This document shows positions 7,523 to 14,286 of a stretch of 21,621 nt of DNA, one piece after another. The translations under genes were made by a program, and so were the position numbers. The stretch comes from JBLKSS01 sp047607725 (GTDB lineage: Bacteria > Pseudomonadota > Gammaproteobacteria > Enterobacterales > Enterobacteriaceae), in contig NZ_JBLKSS010000014.1 in assembly GCF_047607725.1 (NCBI RefSeq), forward strand, positions 1-21,621, read 5' to 3'. The notes under the pieces are model-generated. The model ran no database searches, had not been told where the DNA came from, and was given only the letters and a program-made list of their open reading frames with translations. How positions within the stretch are numbered: position 1 is the first letter of the stretch; every line of letters begins with the position of its first letter.

Positions 7523-8928
7523 GTCGCCTAGTGGTAGTATCAAATCGAATAGCGGCTATCGAAGGTAAAAAGGAAAGCGCCGGTGGTCTGGCCGTCGGCA
7601 TAATGGATTCACTTAAAGATCAGGGCGGATTGTGGTTTGGCTGGAATGGCAAAATAAGCGAAGAAGATGAGCCTCTCGAAAAAAACCAGCAGGACAACAT
7701 TACTTTTGCCGCATTTAGTTTAAAACAAAGCGAATACGATCAATATTACCTTAATTTTTCTAATACCGTTATCTGGCCCGCCTTTCATTACCGCCTCGAT
7801 TTAGTGCAATATCAGCGTGAAGATTATGATGGCTATTGCCGTGTCAATGAAATGCTGGCGGGACGTCTTAAGCCGCTGGTGAACGAAGACGATATTCTCT
7901 GGATACACGATTATCATTTATTGCCGTTCGCCGCCGCCTGCCGTAAATTGGGCATGAAAAACCGCATTGGTTTCTTCCTGCATATCCCTTTTCCGACCTC
8001 GGAAATCTTCAATGCTTTGCCGCCCCGTAAAGAGCTGTTAGAGAAGCTGTGCGAGTATGATTTATTGGGCTTCCAGGCGGAAAGCGATCGCCAGGCGTTC
8101 ATCGAGAATCTGGCATTGGTCACCACCGTGGAAGATTTGGACGATGATCGTATCAAGGCCTACAATAAGCCGGTAACGGCCCGGGTCTATCCCATTGGCG
8201 TCGAGCCGGAAAGTATTCGTGAGCTGGCGGAAGGGCCACTACCGCCCAAGCTTGCCCATTTGCGCGATAAGATGAACGGTCAGCTGATTATTAGCGTAGA
8301 TCGGCTTGATTATTCTAAAGGGTTACCGGAGCGCTTTCAGGCCTATGAGACGCTGTTGGAGAATTATCCACAGCATCGCGGCAATATCCGTTATTTCCAA
8401 ATTGCGCCGACATCGCGGGGCGATGTCCAGGCATATCAGGACATCCGGCATGAGCTGGAGACTGAAGCCGGCCGTATCAACGGCCACTTCTCCACACTGG
8501 AATGGACACCGCTGTTTTATCTCAATCAACATTATGAACGCAGCCTGTTGATGAAAATTTTTCGCCATTGCGAGGTAGGGCTGGTAACGCCGCTGCGCGA
8601 CGGGATGAATTTGGTCGCTAAGGAGTATGTTGCTTCACAAAATCCTGATGATCCCGGCGTGCTGATCCTCTCCCGTTTTGCCGGCGCTGCCAATGAGCTT
8701 ACCTCGGCGCTGTTGGTCAATCCCTACGACCGCGACGGCGTCGCCGCCGCGTTGGATAAAGCCCTCAGCATGCCGCTCGGCGAGCGCAAGGCGCGTTTTC
8801 AGGAAATGATGGTGGTGATTAAGAAGAACGACATTGTGCATTGGCGACAGTCTTTCTTGACCGATTTAAAAAAAATCCCCTCCAAGACTGAAGATATCGG
8901 GCAGACCGTCTCCGGTGTGACGCGATAA
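7519..8928 (+). CDS. otsA: Trehalose-6-phosphate synthase
   Basis: OtsA is a GT20-family retaining glycosyltransferase that joins UDP-glucose and glucose-6-phosphate to form trehalose-6-phosphate. The protein is 469 residues against 474 in E. coli. Catalytic residues known from E. coli OtsA fall at the same numbers: Arg10 in SNRI, the Gly22-Gly23 loop, Asp131 in WIHDYH, Arg262 and Lys267 in DRLDYSKG, and Asp361 in LRDGMNL. The ATG overlaps the otsB stop. The frame is complete and no key residue is lost. A short hairpin without a T-run follows the gene. Confidence 0.96.
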   Translation: MSRLVVVSNRIAAIEGKKESAGGLAVGIMDSLKDQGGLWFGWNGKISEEDEPLEKNQQDNITFAAFSLKQSEYDQYYLNFSNTVIWPAFHYRLDLVQYQREDYDGYCRVNEMLAGRLKPLVNEDDILWIHDYHLLPFAAACRKLGMKNRIGFFLHIPFPTSEIFNALPPRKELLEKLCEYDLLGFQAESDRQAFIENLALVTTVEDLDDDRIKAYNKPVTARVYPIGVEPESIRELAEGPLPPKLAHLRDKMNGQLIISVDRLDYSKGLPERFQAYETLLENYPQHRGNIRYFQIAPTSRGDVQAYQDIRHELETEAGRINGHFSTLEWTPLFYLNQHYERSLLMKIFRHCEVGLVTPLRDGMNLVAKEYVASQNPDDPGVLILSRFAGAANELTSALLVNPYDRDGVAAALDKALSMPLGERKARFQEMMVVIKKNDIVHWRQSFLTDLKKIPSKTEDIGQTVSGVTR

Positions 8929-8938
8929 CCCTTACCGC

Positions 8939-8960
8939 CATCCTGGCTTAGGCCAGGATG
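8939..8960 (+). terminator. Hairpin after otsA, weak terminator
   Basis: A perfect 9-bp inverted repeat (catcctggc/gccaggatg) with a 4-base loop lies 10 bases after the otsA stop. It has no following T-run, so it may be a transcript-stabilising or Rho-associated hairpin rather than a strong intrinsic terminator. Confidence 0.45.
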
Positions 8961-9124
8961 ACCGGTCATCTACGCCCGACACGGGGCCGCGAGACGCGTA
9001 GCCTGCCTTCGTAAAATAACAGCGCAGGGCCTTCATCGTTTTCACTTCAGTGCCGCCCGCGGAGCCAAAATACTCAACCAAAAGCAATAGCCTAATTATG
9101 TGACACTGTCACGGTAAAAGATTG

Positions 9125-9158
9125 AAAAAAAACCGGCAGCGTTGAAGGCGTGCCGGTT
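9125..9158 (-). terminator. Intrinsic terminator of the CsbD-like gene
   Basis: On the minus strand the stem aaccggca/tgccggtt (8 bp, 12-base loop) is followed by a run of eight T, beginning 22 bases after the stop of the CsbD-like gene. This is a typical Rho-independent terminator. Confidence 0.8.
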
Positions 9159-9179
9159 ATCATTGCCGGGCGAATAGGC

Positions 9180-9434
9180 TTATCGGCGGCTTGAGCCCAG
9201 AATTTTTGCCAACAGGAAACCGACACCGCCTGCTATAAGCTGCGCAGGCACCGGATCTTTACTGGTCTTTTCTTTGACGCTGTCGACGTAATCATTAAAG
9301 GTATAAGACGCCTGAGCGGCTTTTTGATGTATTTTCCCTTCAAGGGTGAGAGAATCATCGTCCGTTGCTTTGCCAAACGCTTCCTGGCCTTTCCCCGCGA
9401 ATTCTTCAACTTTATCTTTGGCTTTATCGTACAT
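9180..9434 (-). CDS. CsbD-like stress protein with hydrophobic tail
   Basis: This is an 84-residue protein. The first half resembles the CsbD/YjbJ general stress family (KAKDKVEEFAGKGQEAFGKATDDD, followed by LEGKIHQKAAQA). The C-terminal 25 residues (PAQLIAGGVGFLLAKILGSSRR) form a glycine-rich hydrophobic segment ending in arginines, recalling the membrane tails of ElaB/YqjD ribosome-associated proteins. The ATG at 9434 is chosen over upstream codons because aaggac lies about 9 bases before it and the CsbD similarity starts there. A possible sigma-S-like -10 (ctatatt, minus strand 9467-9473) lies about 33 bases upstream. A clear terminator follows at 9125-9158. The molecular role of CsbD proteins is unknown, so only a stress-related role can be suggested. 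Confidence 0.75.
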   Translation of the reverse strand: MYDKAKDKVEEFAGKGQEAFGKATDDDSLTLEGKIHQKAAQASYTFNDYVDSVKEKTSKDPVPAQLIAGGVGFLLAKILGSSRR

Positions 9435-9538
9435 AGTTCTCGTCCTTTGCAAGTGGAAACTCTTTAAATATAGACCAAAATTGCGGTTTTGCTGGGACCG
9501 GGGCAAAGCGGCAAGCTAAACGCATTTCTCGTCTTGCA

Positions 9539-10177
9539 CTATCGTAAGCGCTTGCGCCGGTAGATCCGATGCTCAACCATGGTGCCAATGACCCGGATAG
9601 GCATGGTATCCGAACGCATAATCGGGTAGTCCGTATTAAGCGGGACGAGTTCAAACACCTGCTCACCTTGGGCATCGAACGACACCGGACGGTACTTCTT
9701 GAACGTGGCTTCGTGATCGCCGTTTTTCGCCACCACGAACTCCCCTGGATGCTGCTCAATGTCCGGGTCGATAATAACCACATCGCCGGTATGGAACGAC
9801 GGCGCCATGGAATCGCCTTCGATTTTGAGGGCGAATGCCTCGTTGGACCAATTCATATCGGTCAGCACATATTCAAAATCGCCATCCGCGCCGGTGATGG
9901 GCGCTTTCTCGGCAAAGGCACCCGCCTGAACGACATTTATCAACGGGATTTTCCGGCTGCCGACTTCGGCGCGGCTTAGCAGGGGACCCCCGTTCATCAA
10001 CCAATCGGGGCTGCACTGCAGGGCACGGGCGATGCCGACGATGTTGCGCGGCTTGCTGGTTTTGCCCTCCTCAATACTGCCCCAGGATTGCTGGCGGATA
10101 CCGGCAAGGTCGGCCGCTTTTACTTGCGTCATGCCCAGTTGCCGCCGTCGTTTTTTAACGCGTTCAGCTAAAGTCAT
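9539..10177 (-). CDS. Orphan prophage-type repressor (XRE HTH plus S24 peptidase)
   Basis: This is a 212-residue CI-like transcriptional repressor. Residues 1-62 form an XRE helix-turn-helix (MTLAERVKKRRRQLGMTQ, then LAGIRQQSWGSIEEGKTSKP), and residues about 75-205 form a LexA/CI-type S24 domain. The self-cleavage dipeptide Ala85-Gly86, catalytic Ser123 in EGDSM and the lysine at 160 in ATFKKY are all visible, so RecA-stimulated autocleavage looks possible. The ATG at 10177 is preceded by aggagg. No other phage gene lies nearby, so it is either a prophage remnant or a repressor kept for another use. The palindromic element begins about 57 bp upstream, just behind the predicted promoter, where a divergent cro-type gene would normally start. 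Confidence 0.88.
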   Translation of the reverse strand: MTLAERVKKRRRQLGMTQVKAADLAGIRQQSWGSIEEGKTSKPRNIVGIARALQCSPDWLMNGGPLLSRAEVGSRKIPLINVVQAGAFAEKAPITGADGDFEYVLTDMNWSNEAFALKIEGDSMAPSFHTGDVVIIDPDIEQHPGEFVVAKNGDHEATFKKYRPVSFDAQGEQVFELVPLNTDYPIMRSDTMPIRVIGTMVEHRIYRRKRLR

Positions 10178-10195
10178 CTTTGTCCTCCTGGTAAT

Positions 10196-10223
10196 ATGAT
10201 ACCGCCAAAACTGTATTTGACAA
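10196..10223 (-). promoter_or_regulatory. Predicted promoter of the S24 repressor
   Basis: On the minus strand TTGTCA (10218-10223) and TATCAT (10196-10201) are separated by 16 bp. Two near-identical direct repeats, tacagtattg and tacagttttg, lie 22 bp apart around the -35 and could be operator sites. The first of them overlaps the tip of the palindromic element at 10235, so the original operator may be altered. Confidence 0.45.
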
Positions 10224-10234
10224 CCCCCAATACT

Positions 10235-10572
10235 GTAAGCGCCCCGTGGAGGACGTCTTGAATTATTGGTGGGTTTGTTGTATGGCCCGGTAAGAATATG
10301 TTCCATTACGATGCCTAGTTAACCCGCATCCTATAAGGGACGGCTGTCAGATCATGGATAATCCGGCGATGATAGTGTCCACTTAAATTTTAATGGACAC
10401 TATCACAAACTTCAGAACCACTAATTTCATATCACTCAAACCGGGATTGAAATAAAGGTTATTAAAATCAATACAATGTGAAAATACAATGCGCATAAAC
10501 GTGTAATGTAGGTTTACTGTCTCATACAACAAACCCACCAATAATTCAAGACGTCCTCCACGGGGCGCTTAC
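10235..10572. repeat. Palindromic element, copy C, with one arm largely replaced
   Basis: The right arm (about 10394-10572) and the centre match copy B, with several substitutions. The left arm keeps only its outer 50 bp (10235-10284) and inner 12 bp (10370-10381). The 85 bp between them (10285-10369) are unrelated to the arm and replace about 117 bp. Total length is 338 bp. The centre reads gtccacttaaattttaatgg and supplies the bases left ambiguous in copy B. This copy shows that the two-armed structure is real and not only an assembly join. It separates the repressor gene from the mobB-to-glnG block. Confidence 0.88.
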
Positions 10573-10691
10573 ATAACAAACGCGGCGTAGACATAAGCTG
10601 GTACACTCAACACTCTACGTCCCGATGGGCAAGCTCAGCGGCAGCAATCGGTTCACCGGCGCCCCAAGTTGGCCACAAGCTTACGATCGCC

Positions 10692-11195
10692 CTAACCGGC
10701 CATGATAAAACGGGCGATCTCGGCAGGCTGGTTAATGTTCAACTGCGGCAGCGCACAGTCCAACGGCACATCGCTGGCGACCGCAATGACATGCCGATCG
10801 AGGAGCGTGCGCCAATCTTGACCGGTCGCGGAACGATAGAGAGCAATTTTATTGACCGGTTCATGCTTGAAGCCTTCCACCAGGATCAAATCGAGCAGTG
10901 ACGGATCCATCTGACTGGCCAACCAGGCCAAGGAAGGCATCTGCGCCGGCACGTTTTCAGTCATCAGCGCCCAGCGCGCCGAACTTGCCACCATCGTCTG
11001 CCGCGCGCCGGCCTTACGTAGCGTATAACTATCCTTACCCGGCGTATCCACATCCATTTTATGGTGGGTATGCTTGATAATGCCCAGGCGCAGACCGGAT
11101 TGGTCAAGCAGCGGGATCAGCTGTTGCAGCAGAGTGGTTTTGCCGGTACCGCTATAGGCGGCGACGGCCAGCAAAGGAAGGTGCGAGACGGTCAT
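10692..11195 (-). CDS. mobB: Molybdopterin-guanine dinucleotide biosynthesis adaptor MobB
   Basis: MobB is a GTP-binding protein that assists MobA in attaching GMP to molybdopterin for DMSO-reductase-type enzymes. It is dispensable in E. coli. The protein is 167 residues with the P-loop YSGTGKTT near its start, the conserved KHTHHKMDVDTPGKDS segment and LDLILVEGFKHE. The ATG at 11195 overlaps the mobA stop as ATGA, which indicates coupled translation in a mobA-mobB operon as in E. coli; a GTG at 11216 would extend it without homology. The frame is intact. The palindromic element lies 119 bp downstream. Confidence 0.92.
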   Translation of the reverse strand: MTVSHLPLLAVAAYSGTGKTTLLQQLIPLLDQSGLRLGIIKHTHHKMDVDTPGKDSYTLRKAGARQTMVASSARWALMTENVPAQMPSLAWLASQMDPSLLDLILVEGFKHEPVNKIALYRSATGQDWRTLLDRHVIAVASDVPLDCALPQLNINQPAEIARFIMAG

Positions 11196-11782
11196 GGCAG
11201 CTGTCCGTGTGACCACAGGTCAAGATCCTGCGGCGTGTTAAGATTCATAAAATCGTACCGGGAGGCGTTAAACACCACCCGCCGTGCCGGGATAGTGGAC
11301 AGAAAAAGCCTGACCCGCCTTCCTCCGCGGCGCAGAAACGCTTCCAGCGCCGGCGCCAAAGCTCGGTGCAACAGCGTAAACGTGGGATGATCATGACCCT
11401 TATCATCGCCGGCGAAGGCCGAGGACGCCTGCTGTCGATTCGCCCACAGCCGCGCCACCAAATCGTTCGGAAACACAGGTACATCACAAGGGACAAACGC
11501 GACCCACTCGCTATCCGCAAGGCGCAGACTCATCAGCATCCCGGCCAGCGGCCCAGCAAAACCGGGAAAGGTATCCGCCACAACCGGAAAACCGTCGTGC
11601 TGATAGGCATCTTCGTTACGATTGGCGTTAATCATCAGCACAGCGACCTGCGGCGCCAGACGATCGGCTACGTAACGGTATAATGGCTTATGATTGATTT
11701 GCAGCAGGCCTTTATCTTTACCGCCCATGCGCGTCGAAAGACCGCCCGCCAGGATCACGCCGGTAATGCCGTTGGTTACCAT
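11192..11782 (-). CDS. mobA: Molybdenum cofactor guanylyltransferase MobA
   Basis: MobA transfers GMP from GTP to molybdopterin in the cytoplasm. The protein has 196 residues against 194 in E. coli. It shows the nucleotide-binding signature LAGGLSTRMGGKDKGL (residues 11-26), GPLAG at 77-81, and the metal-binding Asp100 in PCDVP. The ATG at 11782 follows ggagaggg. It is first in the mobA-mobB operon and divergent from yihD, as in E. coli. Retention of both genes suggests at least one molybdoenzyme is still made, although this window contains none. Confidence 0.95.
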   Translation of the reverse strand: MVTNGITGVILAGGLSTRMGGKDKGLLQINHKPLYRYVADRLAPQVAVLMINANRNEDAYQHDGFPVVADTFPGFAGPLAGMLMSLRLADSEWVAFVPCDVPVFPNDLVARLWANRQQASSAFAGDDKGHDHPTFTLLHRALAPALEAFLRRGGRRVRLFLSTIPARRVVFNASRYDFMNLNTPQDLDLWSHGQLP

Positions 11783-11926
11783 CGCCCTCTCCAGGATGAA
11801 ATTCTAGGGTACGGGGATTACCCTTCATATTAGGATACAATGTTTTAGCGAATGCAGGATAATGCTGTTTATCCCCGTTCGCGAATCTTGCTACAGTACT
11901 GTCAGACCTTCACTAAGGAATGTATT

Positions 11927-12196
11927 ATGAAATGCCATCGCGTTAATGAATTAGTGGCGCTGTTGCATCCCGCCTGGCAACAAGAGCCAGATCTTAACCT
12001 GGTACAATTTTTGCTAAAGCTGGCGCAGGAAACAGGATATCAGGGCGATTTAAGTGGCCTGACCGATGATATTCTGATCTATCATTTGAAAATGCGCGGC
12101 AGCGATAAAACGGCCGCTATTCCCGGGCTGGCGAAAGATTATGAAGAAGATTTCAAAACGGCCATTTTGCGCGCCCGCGGCATTATCAAAGAGTAA
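11927..12196 (+). CDS. yihD: YihD family protein of unknown function
   Basis: This is an 89-residue protein, the same length as E. coli YihD and highly similar along the whole sequence. The block LTDDILIYHLKMRGS and the end DYEEDFKTAILRARGIIKE are nearly unchanged. The ATG at 11927 is set by the family start MKCHRVNE and by aaggaa eight bases upstream; a longer frame from 11852 has no homology. It is soluble, with no membrane segment. Its function is not known. It is followed 21 bp later by the srkA pseudogene and then dsbA, the E. coli order. Confidence 0.93.
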   Translation: MKCHRVNELVALLHPAWQQEPDLNLVQFLLKLAQETGYQGDLSGLTDDILIYHLKMRGSDKTAAIPGLAKDYEEDFKTAILRARGIIKE

Positions 12197-12217
12197 GCGG
12201 GGGCTGAGCGGCGGGTT

Positions 12218-13202
12218 ATGAGCACAGAATTCAATTTTCAGGCATTAATGCCCGATTTGATTATGGACGCCCTGCAACAAACGGGGATCGTCGTCGATTC
12301 CGGCTTAACCGCCCTAAACAGCTATGAAAATCGCGTCTATCAGTTTCTGGACGAAGAGAAAAAGTGCTATGTGGTGAAATTTTATCGCCCCGAACGCTGG
12401 CGTACCGAGCAAATTTTAGAAGAGCACCAGCTGGCGCATGAGCTTGCGGATGCCGAAATACCGGTCGTAGCGCCGCTGGTCATTAATCATGCGACGCTGC
12501 ACAACCATCTTGGCTTATTATTTCGCCCTGTTTCCAAGCGTAGGCGGGCGGGCTTTTGAGCAGGATAACGAAGACCAGCTGGAGTGGGTAGGGCGTTTTC
12601 TTGGCCGTATTCACCGACACAACGGCAGCCGCTGTTTTAGCGCGCGCCCAACCATGGGACTGGAAGAATATCTGACGCAGCCGCGTCGCGAGCTGGAAAA
12701 CAGTACCCTTATCTCTGGCCGGCAGAAAGCGATGTTTTTACAAGCGTGCGACCAGTTAATAGCGCAGGTGCATGAGGTGTGGACCACCGACTGGCGCCCG
12801 CTGCGTCTGCATGGCGATTTGCACGCCGGTAACATTTTGTGGCGCGACGGCCCGACGTTTGTCGATCTCGACGATGCCCGTAATGGCCCGGCTGTTCAAG
12901 ATCTCTGGATGCTGCTTAACGGCGATCGCCGCGACAGGCTGTACCAATTGTCGCTACTGTTGGACGCTTATGCTGAGTTTATGGATTTCGATCCTCGCGA
13001 ACTGGCGCTTATTGAGCCGTTGCGGGCAATGCGAATGATCCATTATCTCGCCTAGGTTAGCCGGCGCTGGGGCGATCCGGCTTTTCCGCGTAGTTTTCCG
13101 TGGATGGTTGAGGCGGAATTCTGGTCGCAACAAACAGCGCTATTCATCGAACAGGCAACGCTGCTGCAACAGCCTCCGCTGCAGCTGATGCCGGTATATT
13201 GA
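12218..13202 (+). pseudogene. srkA: Stress response kinase A (SrkA/YihE), two lesions
   Basis: SrkA is a cytoplasmic Ser/Thr kinase of the aminoglycoside-phosphotransferase fold. In E. coli it is under Cpx control and protects cells from stress-induced death. The frame from MSTEFNFQALM is homologous up to about 12512-12518, where loss of one base shifts it. Homology resumes in the next frame at YYFALFPSVGG. The catalytic block LHGDLHAGNILWRDGP and the VDLDDARNGP metal motif are still readable. A second lesion, TAG at 13053-13055, replaces the Trp expected in YLAWLMRRW. After it the original frame continues to PPLQLMPVY and stop at 13200-13202. Two independent lesions make it a convincing pseudogene. 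The total span matches the 328-residue E. coli protein. Confidence 0.92.
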
Positions 13203-13245
13203 TTATGTTTACGCCTAAGTTATTCATTTTGGAGAGACACTATCT

Positions 13246-13869
13246 ATGAAAAAAATATGGTTTGCGTTGATGGGTATCGCGTTGGCATTCAGTGCCTCGG
13301 CCGCGCAGTTTACTGAAGGTCAACAATATGTCCAGCTCGACAAGCCAGTAACCAGTGAACCCCAGGTGCTAGAGTTTTTCTCGTTTTATTGCCCGCACTG
13401 TTATCAATTCGAGCAGGTATATCACATTTCCAGCACGGTGAAAAAAGCGCTACCGGCAGGAACCAAAATGACCAAATATCACGTGGACTTTCTGGGGCCG
13501 ATAGGTAAACAGCTCACCCAGGCCTGGGCGGCAGTCATGGCGCTGGGGGTAGAAGATAAAGTCAGTCCGCTGCTGTTTGATGGTCTGCAGAAAACGCAGA
13601 CGATACAAACGCCGGATGACATCCGCGCGGTCTTTATCAAAGCGGGCGTCAGCGCGGAAGAATATGATTCCGCCTGGAACAGCTTTGTCGTGAAATCCTT
13701 GGTCGTACAGCAGGAGAAAGCGGCCGCCGATCTGCAGCTGCGCGGCGTACCGGCGATGTTCGTCAATGGCAAATATATGGTGAAAAATGACGGACTGGAT
13801 ATGTCGTCGATGGACGCTTATACCAAACAATTCGCCGATGTCGTGAAATTTCTCCTTAGCCAAAAGTAA
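13246..13869 (+). CDS. dsbA: Periplasmic thiol:disulfide oxidoreductase DsbA
   Basis: DsbA introduces disulfide bonds into exported proteins in the periplasm and is reoxidised by DsbB. The 207-residue precursor starts with a signal peptide (MKKIWFALMGIALAFSASA, cleavage predicted after residue 19 before AQF). The active site CPHC lies at residues 49-52, and the partner cis-proline loop RGVPAMF has Pro169. It is near-identical in plan to the 208-residue E. coli protein. ATG at 13246, with ggagag upstream. It lies downstream of the broken srkA, with which it is co-transcribed in E. coli, so a promoter inside srkA is probably why it remains expressed. The frame is intact. Confidence 0.96.
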   Translation: MKKIWFALMGIALAFSASAAQFTEGQQYVQLDKPVTSEPQVLEFFSFYCPHCYQFEQVYHISSTVKKALPAGTKMTKYHVDFLGPIGKQLTQAWAAVMALGVEDKVSPLLFDGLQKTQTIQTPDDIRAVFIKAGVSAEEYDSAWNSFVVKSLVVQQEKAAADLQLRGVPAMFVNGKYMVKNDGLDMSSMDAYTKQFADVVKFLLSQK

Positions 13870-13892
13870 TATCGCCCGTGGGCGAATGAAGC

Positions 13893-13918
13893 ACAACGCC
13901 GGCGACCGCCTGCGTTGT
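13893..13918 (+). terminator. Hairpin after dsbA, weak terminator
   Basis: An inverted repeat acaacgc/gcgttgt with a 12-base loop begins 24 bases after the dsbA stop and is followed by cgttt. The T-run is short, so this is a weak terminator candidate. Confidence 0.4.
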
Positions 13919-14103
13919 CGTTTGTGGCGGCGATAGAAATAGCGGTATCTCCTTAATCTGCCAGCGGATAATAACCTTTGCCCGCTACGGGCCGTAGCAG
14001 GTTTATATCCACAATGGCAATACCCTTGTGATGAAATTTGCTATTGGCAGGTTAATATATTAATCACTTGATAATAAAGGTTTTTTGTCTAACGACCTCG
14101 CGA

Positions 14104-14132
14104 TTGTCGCGGCTGTCAATAAAAACTATAAT
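14104..14132 (+). promoter_or_regulatory. Predicted polA promoter
   Basis: TTGTCG (14104-14109) and a perfect TATAAT (14127-14132) are separated by 17 bp. Transcription would start near 14139, giving a leader of about 148 nt before polA. No other -35/-10 pair in the spacer is as good. Confidence 0.55.
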
Positions 14133-14146
14133 TTTTACTCACAAAG

Positions 14147-14155
14147 TTATCCACA
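14147..14155 (+). promoter_or_regulatory. Consensus DnaA box at the polA promoter
   Basis: The nine bases TTATCCACA match the strong DnaA box exactly. They lie about 8 bp downstream of the predicted transcription start of polA. DnaA control of polA has been reported in E. coli as far as I recall; here it is an inference from the motif. Confidence 0.55.
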
Positions 14156-14286
14156 GCATGATCCTGCGGATCTCGCCGCATTCCCGGTATTTTTATCGCC
14201 CTTATGCTACGCTAACCATCGTCTCCGGCTGCCGGCTGTGGCATGCTACCCCTTATGTTTGCTGACTAAAAAGAACGAAATACGCT

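Larger units (their letters stand above)
13870..14286. other. dsbA-polA spacer; yihF and yihG absent
   Basis: In E. coli yihF and yihG lie between dsbA and polA. Here 417 bp remain with no recognisable trace of either. The spacer holds a weak hairpin after dsbA, a good sigma-70 promoter and a consensus DnaA box. ORFs at 14068-14265 and 14085-14378 run across the promoter and the polA start and look spurious. Confidence 0.6.

Noticed and set aside
9541..9555. gtaagcgcttgcgcc at the end of the repressor gene, similar to the element tip
   Set aside because: The match is only eight bases (gtaagcgc), lies inside the coding frame, and lacks the rest of the arm.
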